A stretch of 64,000 bases of DNA from assembly GCF_000369805.1 (NCBI RefSeq), contig NZ_KB850224.1, positions 62,001 through 126,000 of the forward strand, in the 5' to 3' direction. Origin of the DNA: Acinetobacter sp. NIPH 2100. GTDB taxonomy: Bacteria; Pseudomonadota; Gammaproteobacteria; Pseudomonadales; Moraxellaceae. How positions within the stretch are numbered: the first letter of the stretch is position 1; every line of letters starts with the position of its first letter. The notes under the pieces were generated by a model. The model did not search any database. It was not told where the DNA came from and saw only the letters and a program-made list of their open reading frames with translations. Shown one piece after another: positions 20,871 through 28,956 of this stretch. The translations under genes and the position numbers were made by a program.

Positions 20871-21617
20871 TTAAGCTTGTGCGTCAATACTTTGCCCATT
20901 CATATCCAAACTGTCATCACCCATTAGATAAAGGTAAGCAGGCATAATACTGTCTGGCGTCGGCAAGACTTTTGGATCTTCCTCTGGATAGGCTTTGGCA
21001 CGCATCGCGGTACGGGTACCGCCTGGGTTGATGCAGTTGAAGCGGATGCTCGGATAAGTATTTTCTGCCGCAAAAATTTTGCTCATGGCTTCAGTTGCAA
21101 CTTTAGACACTGAATAAGCACCCCAAAGCGCACGCGCTTCACGACCCACGCTTGAACTGGTAAAGACCACGGATGCATGCTCAGATTTCTCCAGCAATGG
21201 CAACAGGGCTTGAGTCAGTGCAAATGGAGCGCGTAGATTCACGGCTAAAACATCATCCCAGACATCAACAGGATAGTGAGCCAGTTCTACACGATCACCC
21301 AACATGCCTGCATTATGCAAAATGCCATCAAGACGACCAAATTGTTGCTCCAGTGTACTCACTAACAGCTCATAGTCATGGCTTGATGCTGTAGACAGCT
21401 GTAACGGTAAAATTGCAGGTTGTGGTGCGCCTAGACCTTCAATTTCATCATAAATGACTTCAAGTTTGTTTAGGGTGCGGCCGTGCAACACTACTGTTGC
21501 ACCGTGAAGGGCATAACTCATGGCGGCAGCGCGCCCAATTCCATCGCCAGCGCCTGTGATCAGAATGATACGATCTTTCAATAAATCTGGGCGAGGTTGA
21601 TATTCTGAGTATTTCAT
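20871..21617 (-). CDS. yciK: YciK-family short-chain dehydrogenase
   Basis: 248 residues. NAD(P)-binding TGAGDGIGRAAA near residues 21-32, NAG (LHNAGMLGD), catalytic Ser region VFTSSSVGREARALWGAYSVSKVATE with the Y-x-x-x-K pair, and NPGGTRTAM. It is the YciK oxidoreductase type, whose physiological substrate is unknown. It follows mupP after 30 bases in the conserved ubiG-mupP-yciK order. Confidence 0.88.
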   Translation of the reverse strand: MKYSEYQPRPDLLKDRIILITGAGDGIGRAAAMSYALHGATVVLHGRTLNKLEVIYDEIEGLGAPQPAILPLQLSTASSHDYELLVSTLEQQFGRLDGILHNAGMLGDRVELAHYPVDVWDDVLAVNLRAPFALTQALLPLLEKSEHASVVFTSSSVGREARALWGAYSVSKVATEAMSKIFAAENTYPSIRFNCINPGGTRTAMRAKAYPEEDPKVLPTPDSIMPAYLYLMGDDSLDMNGQSIDAQA

Positions 21618-21647
21618 TGTTATGCCTCCTATTGTTATCTTACAAAT

Positions 21648-22346
21648 TTAATTCATCATACCCTGATTTTCTGACAATACAGTGATTTTCTGTTTGATCA
21701 GTTGATGCAGTTCAGGAATGGTTTGAATAATGGCATCGGCTTGCCAAGCAGCAAGATCATCACGTGATTCTACTGGCAAATAACCGTAAGCAGCCAAGAT
21801 GGTATACATATCTGCATGACGGCCTGCGTCAATATCTCGTGGATGATCACCGACATAGATAATCTCTTTGGCATCGATATCGAGTTGCTTTGCTGCCAGA
21901 TACATCGGTTCTGGATCAGGTTTGGTTTTGCTGACATCTTCTGGGCAAACCAAGACTGCACAGCGTTCAGTCAGATCCAGCTTTGCCAATAGAGATTCAC
22001 TTAGACCACGAGGTTTGTTGGTGACAATTCCCCATGGAATTTGATGTGCTTCCAGCTCTTCAAGTAATGGGTACATGCCGACAAATAGGTCGGTATCGAC
22101 CACAATATTGTCACCATATACATCTAAAAAGCGTTGCCGATGTGCCAAAAAGACAGGGTCTGTCACTTCTAATTCAGGATAAACCAGCTTCACCATGGCG
22201 CGCGCACCTTCCGAGACTTGAGTACGGATGGTATCGGCATCGACGACAGGACGTTGTTCATCGCGACACATTTGTTGAATGATACGAATGAAGTCTGCAG
22301 CGGTGTCAATCAATGTGCCATCGAGATCAAATAAAACAGCTTTCAT
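21648..22346 (-). CDS. mupP: N-acetylmuramic acid 6-phosphate phosphatase (MupP), HAD family
   Basis: 232 residues. HAD motifs: DLDGTLIDT (residues 7-15), TNKPRGLSE (motif II region), Lys in [10 protein letters not shown], and [12 protein letters not shown]. By sequence alone it could be called phosphoglycolate phosphatase; the position between ubiG and yciK is that of MupP in Pseudomonas, which dephosphorylates MurNAc-6-phosphate in the anhydro-sugar recycling route that bypasses de novo UDP-MurNAc synthesis. ampD in this window belongs to the same recycling process. It overlaps ubiG by 4 bases (ATGA). Confidence 0.83.
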   Translation of the reverse strand: MKAVLFDLDGTLIDTAADFIRIIQQMCRDEQRPVVDADTIRTQVSEGARAMVKLVYPELEVTDPVFLAHRQRFLDVYGDNIVVDTDLFVGMYPLLEELEAHQIPWGIVTNKPRGLSESLLAKLDLTERCAVLVCPEDVSKTKPDPEPMYLAAKQLDIDAKEIIYVGDHPRDIDAGRHADMYTILAAYGYLPVESRDDLAAWQADAIIQTIPELHQLIKQKITVLSENQGMMN

Positions 22347-23059
22347 TGAGCACCTGTATTGGTAGTATGAACCATGTAATTCACTTCAACATTGGGTGCT
22401 AACCAATAGTGTTTGGTGATTGGGTTGTAATGTAAGCCAATCATTTCTTTCAGCGTTAAACCTGCATTGCGAATATCATGTGCCATTTCAGAAGGACGAA
22501 TGAATTTATGATAATCATGGGTGCCTTTTGGCAGTAAGCGCAGGATGTATTCAGCCCCAATAATCGCGAATAAATAAGACTTAGGATTACGGTTAATGGT
22601 TGAGAAGAACACATGACCGCCTGGTTTCACCAAGGTTTGGCAGGCTTTCACAATTGAAGCTGGATCTGGGACGTGTTCCATCATTTCCATACAGGTCACC
22701 ACATCGTATTGACCTGCTTGTTCTAGTGCCAACTGTTCAACGGGGATTTGACGATATTCAATGTTTTCTACATTGTCTTGCTCTGCATGCAAACGACCCA
22801 CTGCAAGGGGCGCTTCGCCCATATCGATGCCGAGTACATCAGCCCCACGGCGTGCCATGCTTTCAGCCAAGATGCCACCACCACAGCCGACATCAAGCAC
22901 TTTCTTGCCGGCCAAGCCACCCACGCGCTCATCGACCCAGTTTAAACGTAAGGGATTGATTTGATGCAGCGGGCGGAATTCTGAATGTTGATCCCACCAT
23001 TTGGCAGCCAATGCTTCAAATTTTGCGATTTCTTGTGGGTCAACATTCAATTGCGACAT
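22343..23059 (-). CDS. ubiG: Ubiquinone biosynthesis O-methyltransferase
   Basis: 238 residues, the normal UbiG size. Opening [32 protein letters not shown] is the family signature; SAM-binding motif [26 protein letters not shown] follows, with the later segment [13 protein letters not shown]. It performs both O-methylations in ubiquinone synthesis. It starts a three-gene operon with mupP and yciK. Confidence 0.96.
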   Translation of the reverse strand: MSQLNVDPQEIAKFEALAAKWWDQHSEFRPLHQINPLRLNWVDERVGGLAGKKVLDVGCGGGILAESMARRGADVLGIDMGEAPLAVGRLHAEQDNVENIEYRQIPVEQLALEQAGQYDVVTCMEMMEHVPDPASIVKACQTLVKPGGHVFFSTINRNPKSYLFAIIGAEYILRLLPKGTHDYHKFIRPSEMAHDIRNAGLTLKEMIGLHYNPITKHYWLAPNVEVNYMVHTTNTGAQ

Positions 23060-23237
23060 GGTGTCACCTCTATATTAGGATGATTATTTAGGTTTAATCT
23101 GTTGGTAGTGTAGCGATTCTGGCAAAAAAAGCGATAAATCCAATAAAAAACTTCACAGAAGCAAAACGAATTGCTCGTGTTTGTTTTATATTTAGCATAT
23201 AAACTTACGAAAAATGCTTAGAGGAAAAGCAAAGCCA

Positions 23238-23858
23238 ATGAAAAAGTTCGTATTAAGTGGTTTGAGTGTAGCTGCGTTGGCATTCTCAATGAATGCGATG
23301 GCAGCAGATTTTGTGGCGGGTAAAGACTATACCGTGATTGCCAATCCAGGTAAGACATCAGCACCTGCGGGACAACTCGAAGTGCGTGAGTTCTTCTGGT
23401 ACGGTTGCCCTCACTGTTTCAAGCTTGAGCCACATATGCAAACGTGGTTAAAACAAATTCCAAAAGACGTTTATTTCCTGCGTACGCCTGCAGCAATGAA
23501 CAAAGTATGGGAACAAGGTGCGCGTGGATATTATGTTTCTGAGGCACTCGGTGTGCGCAAGAAAACCCATATCCCACTCTTCCATGCCATTCATGAAGGT
23601 GGTCAGCAAATCTTTGATCAAGCCTCTCAAGCAAAATTCTTTGCGCGCTACGGTGTACCTGAGCAGAAATTTAACAGTATGTTTAACTCATTCCCAATCA
23701 CGGCAAAAATTGCTGAGTCAAATAAATTGGCGCAGCAGTATCAGTTGACTGGTGTGCCAGCAGTTGTGGTGAATGGTAAATATGTGGTGCAGGGTGAAGA
23801 TGGAAAAGTAACCCAAGTAGTTGATTATTTGCTAGAAAAAGAGCGTAAAGCAAAGTAA
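23238..23858 (+). CDS. dsbA: Periplasmic thiol:disulfide interchange protein DsbA
   Basis: 206 residues from the ATG at 23238; a frame open from 23214 adds eight residues with no clear need. The signal peptide ends near NAMAADF (about residue 22). The thioredoxin fold carries the active site FFWYGCPHCFKLEP with CPHC, and the cis-Pro loop TGVPAVVVNGKYVV. It introduces disulfides into exported proteins. Transcribed alone, divergent from ubiG. Confidence 0.95.
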   Translation: MKKFVLSGLSVAALAFSMNAMAADFVAGKDYTVIANPGKTSAPAGQLEVREFFWYGCPHCFKLEPHMQTWLKQIPKDVYFLRTPAAMNKVWEQGARGYYVSEALGVRKKTHIPLFHAIHEGGQQIFDQASQAKFFARYGVPEQKFNSMFNSFPITAKIAESNKLAQQYQLTGVPAVVVNGKYVVQGEDGKVTQVVDYLLEKERKAK

Positions 23859-23876
23859 TTTACGTCGATCTGTAAT

Positions 23877-23906
23877 AAAAAAGGACTGTAGTGACAGTCC
23901 TTTTTT
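23877..23906. terminator. Bidirectional terminator between dsbA and a TetR gene
   Basis: AAAAAAGGACTGT-AGTG-ACAGTCCTTTTTT, with T-runs on both strands, between two convergent genes. Confidence 0.93.
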
Positions 23907-23909
23907 CAT

Positions 23910-24545
23910 TTAGTTTTGGTCTATCTGTAGATCTTTTAAATCAATCTGAACTTTCTGTGTCGGTAGAGACAAGGCTTGATTGACATAGAGATTAATCAAC
24001 TTCTCACGCGAACCAATCGAGCGCTGGTAATAGCTTGAGTTCAACAGTAATGCCGCACCGTAGGTCAGAGACCAGATATAAGACAGGTAGTCACGAATCG
24101 ACATATCGTAATTCTGTGATTTTAAATATTTTTCAGTCATATCTTTCAATGAAACAATGCGTTGCTGACGAATCGCATACAGCTCATCAAACAAGTGCTT
24201 TAACTTCGACTCAGTCATGGTGAGATGTTCTTCTAGCTGATGCAGCAGAATGGTACGACTCGGTGAAGTTAAATGATAAAGCATATAACGCGGTGCATAT
24301 TCTTTGACATCGGTGTTGTATTTATCTGAAATTTTTAAAATTTCTTTTTCATTTTGAATAATCAGTTCCAGCAACAGTTCATTCTTGCTACGGAAATGTT
24401 TGTATAACGTACCTTTGGCAATATCCAGTTCAGCAACCAGTTCATCTAAGGTCATTTCTTGGTTGTTTTCTAATAATAGCTTTTCCGCAACCTGCAAAAT
24501 TTTTTCTTTACGAATTAAGAACTGAGTATGACGATCAGGATTCAT
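23910..24545 (-). CDS. TetR-family transcriptional regulator
   Basis: 211 residues. The N-terminal helix-turn-helix reads MTLDELVAELDIAKGTLYKHFRSKNELLLELI (shown here in parts: MTLDELVAELDIAKGTLYKH). The ligand domain has no recognisable effector motif. A 19-bp perfect palindrome lies about 40 bases upstream of its start, a probable autoregulatory operator. Its target genes are unknown; it is convergent with dsbA and in the same direction as the DesT-like gene upstream. Confidence 0.85.
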   Translation of the reverse strand: MNPDRHTQFLIRKEKILQVAEKLLLENNQEMTLDELVAELDIAKGTLYKHFRSKNELLLELIIQNEKEILKISDKYNTDVKEYAPRYMLYHLTSPSRTILLHQLEEHLTMTESKLKHLFDELYAIRQQRIVSLKDMTEKYLKSQNYDMSIRDYLSYIWSLTYGAALLLNSSYYQRSIGSREKLINLYVNQALSLPTQKVQIDLKDLQIDQN

Positions 24546-24583
24546 GATGCTTATAAGCTCCTCATAGTGTTCTACACTGCATT

Positions 24584-24602
24584 TGCATTAGTGTCTAATG
24601 CA
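24584..24602. promoter_or_regulatory. 19-bp perfect palindrome upstream of the TetR gene
   Basis: TGCATTAGTGTCTAATGCA, arms of eight bases around TGT. It lies 39 bases upstream of the start codon at 24545, the only promoter served by this intergenic region, as expected for a TetR autoregulatory operator. Confidence 0.6.
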
Positions 24603-24652
24603 TCATAACGCTAAGCAATGCTTTTATATATCAAACTTTGGTTTGGATATGA

Positions 24653-25303
24653 TCAAGCGTTTTGTGGTTCCCAATTGGAGATGCCACTGAATAATAAACG
24701 GACTTGAGTCGCTGCATTGTCAATGAACAGGTTTTGTTGTTCGAGTAAATGATCAATCGTAAATTGTTTGGGTAAATTGATCCACGTCATTGCCCATGTA
24801 AACGACATATTAATCAAAATCGTAGATAAGACTTGCAAGTCTTTGGCTTCTTTAATGTGTTTGAAGGTTTCGAGTTTGCACAGATCAATGGCGAGATCTT
24901 CAATCAGAAACTCAATTTCACGTGCAATCGCGATGCGTACTGTTTCTGAGCCACCCCAGCGTTCTGCAATCATAAACTGCCATTGTTGCGGGCTATGATT
25001 CACTGCCTGTACAAACAGCTCAATACTGGTACGGGTTTTGGCACTGCCGCTATGTTTCAAATAGCTTTGTCCTAATTGATGGATCAAGCTTTTTAAGTGC
25101 AAAGAGACTTGATCAACCAGTTCTTGACCCAGTGTATCCATATCTTGGAAATGACGATAAAACGCCGTTGGTACTAAACCAACTTCGCGAGCAACTTCAC
25201 GCAAACTAATACTACTAAATGAGCGCCCAGCGGTGCTGAGATGAAGTGCCGCATCCAGTAGAGCCTGCCGACTCTGTTGTTTTCGTTCATCTCTAATCGA
25301 CAT
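24653..25303 (-). CDS. desT: DesT/FabR-like TetR repressor of unsaturated fatty acid synthesis
   Basis: 216 residues. The helix-turn-helix segment SLREVAREVGLVPTAFYRHF is the signature of FabR/DesT proteins. DesT of Pseudomonas senses the ratio of saturated to unsaturated acyl-CoA and represses the desCB acyl-CoA desaturase operon. Here the gene is divergent from exactly such an operon, with DesT-type palindromes in between, which supports the assignment by context as well as sequence. Confidence 0.9.
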   Translation of the reverse strand: MSIRDERKQQSRQALLDAALHLSTAGRSFSSISLREVAREVGLVPTAFYRHFQDMDTLGQELVDQVSLHLKSLIHQLGQSYLKHSGSAKTRTSIELFVQAVNHSPQQWQFMIAERWGGSETVRIAIAREIEFLIEDLAIDLCKLETFKHIKEAKDLQVLSTILINMSFTWAMTWINLPKQFTIDHLLEQQNLFIDNAATQVRLLFSGISNWEPQNA

Positions 25304-25507
25304 GAATACGTTCCATTAAAACTATACGATAGAGTCTAGCAAAAAAAACAGAAAATTTTTAGTCTTTGTCCATTGCTAAATGCAAGTGTTTTAGATCTTT
25401 CATCCATTCGCACATGGATAGTGTGAGCTGAATGTATAAGACGATTTCTTAATTTTTTCCTCATTTTGAAAGGCTTATAAAAAAGTATAAAAATTATTCA
25501 AAAAATT

Positions 25508-25582
25508 AGTGAACAAGTGTTGACTCAGTGAACACAAATAAATATAGTGTACACATGTTCACTACACGAACATTTGTTCACT
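25508..25582. promoter_or_regulatory. Phased array of DesT-type operators
   Basis: Four units start exactly 19 bases apart: 25508 (AGTGAACAAGTGTTGACT), 25527 (AGTGAACACAAATAAATA, right half lost), 25546 (AGTGTACACATGTTCACT) and 25565 (CACGAACATTTGTTCACT). The first differs at only three of 18 positions from the Pseudomonas DesT site as I remember it (AGTGAACGCTTGTTGACT). The array covers the -35, spacer and -10 of the desaturase promoter, so repressor binding would block it directly. Confidence 0.82.
25520..25548 (+). promoter_or_regulatory. Promoter of the desaturase operon
   Basis: -35 TTGACT (25520-25525), 17-base spacer, -10 TATAGT (25543-25548). The -35 lies inside operator unit 1 and the -10 overlaps units 2 and 3. 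A leader of about 60 bases precedes the start codon at 25617. Confidence 0.8.
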
Positions 25583-25616
25583 CAAAATAAATAGCCAGAT
25601 ACAAAACGAGGAACGT

Positions 25617-26642
25617 ATGAACGCAGAGTTAAGTTATCAGCCACATTGGATTCGAGAAGATTTTGTTGATTTTATTTTGCAAAAAATAAAACCAACCTTT
25701 GCTTGGAAACGCATTCTTGCAGAAGTGACCGCCGTACAGCCACTCAGCTCGGATATGGTGTTATTGACCGTAAAGCCAAATCATAATTTTGATTTTAGCC
25801 AAGTCAAAGCAGGTCAAAGTGTTTTGATTACCTTGATGATCAATGGGGTATATCAACAACGTAGTTATTCAATTATCGATGTCACGCCACAAGGTGAAAT
25901 CCGCTTTGGGATTAAAGTTCAGGGTGTAGTGTCTAAAGCAGCACAACACTTGCGTGTTGGGGACAGCTTCGAGATTTCACAGGCACAAGGTGACTTTGTA
26001 TTACATCAAGGTCAGCAACCTGCATTACTGATTGCTTCAGGTTCAGGTATTACTGCCATTTATTCTTTATTGAAACAAGCAGTAGAACAGCAGCTTGAAC
26101 AAATTCATGTGGTTTATTTTAACCGTGCAGAGGTGTTGCATCAGGACATCTTGGCTTTGGCTGAGCAATATCCACAGTTAAATTATCATTTCTTTAATAC
26201 GGCAGAGCAAAAACAGCATTTAGATGCCGCATTGTTAGAGAAATTAGTACCCAATTATAAAGATGTGCAGGCTTATGCCTGTGGTCACCACAGCATGATG
26301 CGCCAAGCGCAAAAGATGTATATGCAACAGGATGCAGCTGGAAATTTTCATCAAGAGTTTTTCCAACCGATCCAGATTGAGCATTCAAATGCAGCTCAAC
26401 CGATTAGTTTCCGTCGTGCACAACAGAATTTTATTGCAACGACCAATCTACTCAGCAGTGCAGAACAAGCAGGTTTACGTCCACAACATGGGTGTCGTAT
26501 GGGCGTGTGTAACCGCTGTAGCTGTACCAAGGTCAGTGGTGTGACGCAGAACGTGATCACTGGCGAAATTGATGATCAACCGAATCGTCCAATCAAGTTA
26601 TGTGTGAGCCAGGCCTTAAGCCCAGTCACGATTGACCTATAA
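25617..26642 (+). CDS. Ferredoxin reductase-type electron donor for the acyl desaturase (DesC-like)
   Basis: 341 residues. An FAD-binding segment (QQRSYSIIDV, residues about 84-93) and an NAD-binding domain (LLIASGSGITAIYSLL) are followed by a C-terminal 2Fe-2S ferredoxin domain with the cluster pattern HGCRMGVCNRCSC and a distal Cys in KLCVSQAL. This reductase-ferredoxin fusion passes electrons from NAD(P)H to the di-iron desaturase encoded 27 bases downstream. The pair matches desC-desB of Pseudomonas; the gene is divergent from desT. Confidence 0.9.
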   Translation: MNAELSYQPHWIREDFVDFILQKIKPTFAWKRILAEVTAVQPLSSDMVLLTVKPNHNFDFSQVKAGQSVLITLMINGVYQQRSYSIIDVTPQGEIRFGIKVQGVVSKAAQHLRVGDSFEISQAQGDFVLHQGQQPALLIASGSGITAIYSLLKQAVEQQLEQIHVVYFNRAEVLHQDILALAEQYPQLNYHFFNTAEQKQHLDAALLEKLVPNYKDVQAYACGHHSMMRQAQKMYMQQDAAGNFHQEFFQPIQIEHSNAAQPISFRRAQQNFIATTNLLSSAEQAGLRPQHGCRMGVCNRCSCTKVSGVTQNVITGEIDDQPNRPIKLCVSQALSPVTIDL

Positions 26643-26669
26643 AAACAAAGATATTTGAGGATCAACACA

Positions 26670-27818
26670 ATGAATATGGCATTAGAATTTAAAACCGTAT
26701 CAAAGTCAGCACATTTAACCCCAGAACAAGTCGAAGAGTTTGGTCGTCGTGTCGAGCAAATACGCCTAGACGTGATGCAAAACCTCGGTGAGCAGGATTC
26801 AAAATATATTTATAACGTGCGTAATTTTGTACGTTATACCGAAATTGCATCACGTGGCATGTTGATGTTCGGTGGTTGGATTCCACCCGTATGGTTGTTG
26901 GGAACCGCCATGCTGGGTGTGTCTAAAATCGTCGAGAATATGGAGCTTGGACATAATGTGATGCATGGTCAGTTTGACTGGTTAAATGACCCAAGCTTAC
27001 GTGGTGAAGACTACGATTGGGATAACACCTGTTCAGGCAATGATTGGCGCTTCACACACAATTATATGCATCACACCTATACCAATATTGTTGGTAAAGA
27101 CCATGATGTCGGTTATGGCATTTTACGGGTGACAGAAGACCAAAAATGGGAAGTACGCCATTTGGCTAATATCCCATTGGCTTTACAATTGATGTTCTTT
27201 TTCCAATGGTATGTCGGGGTACAAAACCTGCATTTGGAAGATGCATTGGTTTATAAAACCAAAACTTGGAAACAGGTTTGGGCGGATGCGTCTGATTTCC
27301 GTAAAAAAGCAACGCGTCAGGTGTTAAAGGATTATGTCTTTTTCCCTGCAATTGCAACGATTAACTTTATTCCTGTTTTAGCGGGAAATGCGGTTGCGAA
27401 CATCATGCGTAATTTATGGTCGTCAGCGGTGATTTTTAATGGTCACTTTACTGAGGATGCGGAAACCTTTGAAGCAGACAACACAGAGAATGAGACCAAA
27501 GCACAGTGGTATCTGCGTCAGATTCGTGGTTCGAGTAACTTTACAGGTGGGAAGTGGATGCACTTCATGAGCGGTAATTTGAGCCATCAGATTGAGCATC
27601 ATTTATTCCCAGATATGCCTGCCAATCGTTATGAGCAAGTTGCACCACAAATCAGAGCTTTATGTGCTGAGTATGGCGTGAATTATAACGAAGCCAACTT
27701 TATGAAGCAGTTCTGGACGGTTTGGGTTCGTTTAGCAAGATGTTCTTTGCCGAATGACATGGCTGCACAAGTGACTCAAACTTGGGCGAATTTCAAATCG
27801 AAGTTTAAGTTTGCTTAA
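26670..27818 (+). CDS. Membrane acyl-CoA/fatty acid delta-9 desaturase (DesB-like)
   Basis: 382 residues from the ATG at 26670, preceded by TGAGGA; the open frame to 26655 is longer by five codons. Three histidine boxes are seen: GHNVMHGQF, THNYMHHTY and QIEHHLFPDMP, which bind the di-iron centre. Hydrophobic helices flank the boxes. It inserts a double bond into saturated acyl chains, aerobically adjusting membrane fluidity. Co-transcribed with its reductase and probably repressed by DesT. Confidence 0.92.
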   Translation: MNMALEFKTVSKSAHLTPEQVEEFGRRVEQIRLDVMQNLGEQDSKYIYNVRNFVRYTEIASRGMLMFGGWIPPVWLLGTAMLGVSKIVENMELGHNVMHGQFDWLNDPSLRGEDYDWDNTCSGNDWRFTHNYMHHTYTNIVGKDHDVGYGILRVTEDQKWEVRHLANIPLALQLMFFFQWYVGVQNLHLEDALVYKTKTWKQVWADASDFRKKATRQVLKDYVFFPAIATINFIPVLAGNAVANIMRNLWSSAVIFNGHFTEDAETFEADNTENETKAQWYLRQIRGSSNFTGGKWMHFMSGNLSHQIEHHLFPDMPANRYEQVAPQIRALCAEYGVNYNEANFMKQFWTVWVRLARCSLPNDMAAQVTQTWANFKSKFKFA

Positions 27819-27882
27819 GCGATGACTAATTCTGTGAATTGTAACGAATAAGTAAAACTGGAAGCACGTGTAATTGAGATAT

Positions 27883-27912
27883 ACTATGGCGCAATGATAT
27901 TTGTGCCATAGT
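27883..27912. promoter_or_regulatory. Inverted repeat spanning the rph promoter start
   Basis: ACTATGGCGC and GTGCCATAGT pair over ten positions (one G-T) around AATGATATTT. The left arm overlaps a -10-like TATACT (27880-27885) and the right arm ends 14 bases before the rph start, so it is either an operator or a leader hairpin. Its role is not known to me. Confidence 0.45.
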
Positions 27913-27926
27913 TTTAAGGAATCGTT

Positions 27927-28643
27927 ATGCGTATTGACCAAAGAACATTAGACCAATTACGTGAGGTCAAAATTACCCGTAACTTTACTCGTTACGCAGA
28001 AGGCTCAGTTTTGGTTGAGTTTGGTCATACTAAAGTGTTGTGTACCGCAAGTATTGAGAACTCAGTACCACGGTTCTTGAAAGGTCAGGGACAAGGCTGG
28101 GTGACTGCTGAATATGGCATGTTACCGCGTTCAACCCATACTCGTAGTGATCGTGAAGCAGCACGTGGAAAGCAAACGGGACGTACGCAAGAAATTCAGC
28201 GTTTAATTGGTCGTAGCTTACGTGCCATGGTGGATTTGAAGAAATTAGGCGAGAACACCATTACGATTGACTGTGATGTGATTCAAGCGGATGGCGGTAC
28301 CCGTACTGCGGCGATTACAGGCGCAGCGGTGGCTTTGGTTGATGCGATGAACGTATTGCTCAGCAACAAGAAAATTAAACAGGATCCATTAAAAAGCTTA
28401 GTCGCAGCAATTTCAGTCGGGATGTATCAGGACGAAGTGCTACTCGATTTATGCTACGAAGAAGATTCAAATTGCCAAACCGATTTAAACGTGGTGATGA
28501 CACAGGCTGGCGAATTTATTGAAATTCAAGGAACGGCAGAAGATAAACCGTTTACCCGTCAGCAGTGCAATGCCATGTTAGAGCTTGCAGAAAAAGGAAT
28601 CGCGGAATTGATTCAGAAGCAACAGCAGGCACTCGGTTGGTAA
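27927..28643 (+). CDS. rph: Ribonuclease PH
   Basis: 238 residues, full length and unlike the frameshifted K-12 gene. Conserved features: [29 protein letters not shown], the RQTGR-type [19 protein letters not shown], and [19 protein letters not shown]. It removes nucleotides 3' of the CCA end of tRNA by phosphorolysis. Transcribed alone with its own terminator. Confidence 0.97.
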   Translation: MRIDQRTLDQLREVKITRNFTRYAEGSVLVEFGHTKVLCTASIENSVPRFLKGQGQGWVTAEYGMLPRSTHTRSDREAARGKQTGRTQEIQRLIGRSLRAMVDLKKLGENTITIDCDVIQADGGTRTAAITGAAVALVDAMNVLLSNKKIKQDPLKSLVAAISVGMYQDEVLLDLCYEEDSNCQTDLNVVMTQAGEFIEIQGTAEDKPFTRQQCNAMLELAEKGIAELIQKQQQALGW

Positions 28644-28660
28644 GTTCCAGTTGATAGTGC

Positions 28661-28694
28661 GGGCGGTCTGGTTTTTTTAGACCGCCTTTTTTTT
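28661..28694 (+). terminator. Terminator after rph
   Basis: GGCGGTCT pairs with AGACCGCC, followed by eight T, 18 bases after the stop codon. Confidence 0.95.
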
Positions 28695-28788
28695 ATCCAT
28701 TTTTTGTCATTGAATTGCGATCAAATCATCATTCAATTGTCATTTATATTGTATTGACTATCTGCACTGATATTTAACGGATAGTAAA

Positions 28789-28932
28789 ATGCGAAATTTC
28801 CTTTTAGCGTTGCTTAGCAGCAGTTGCTTGTTACTCAGTGCCTGTAACGACAGTGATGGCGATAACAATAATAATCCTACGCCAAATCCAAAGCCGCCAA
28901 CATCTACCTGCAAAATCCACTGTGCGCCATAA
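28789..28932 (+). CDS. Small lipoprotein (47 residues) upstream of phospholipase C
   Basis: 47 residues. A lipoprotein signal (MRNFLLALLSSSCLLL) ends in lipobox LSAC at Cys19. The mature part is an Asp/Asn run, then a Pro/Asn/Lys stretch (NPTPNPKPPTST) ending with a Cys-X3-Cys pair (CKIHC). It ends 24 bases before the phospholipase C start, so it is probably co-transcribed. No family recognised; the size and composition are those of small Acinetobacter surface lipoproteins. Confidence 0.72.
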   Translation: MRNFLLALLSSSCLLLSACNDSDGDNNNNPTPNPKPPTSTCKIHCAP

Positions 28933-28956
28933 ACATAATAATAAGGAAATAAACCA

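Noticed and set aside
22600..22964. Plus-strand frames of up to 119 codons
   Set aside because: They are antisense to ubiG, which is certain from its motifs.
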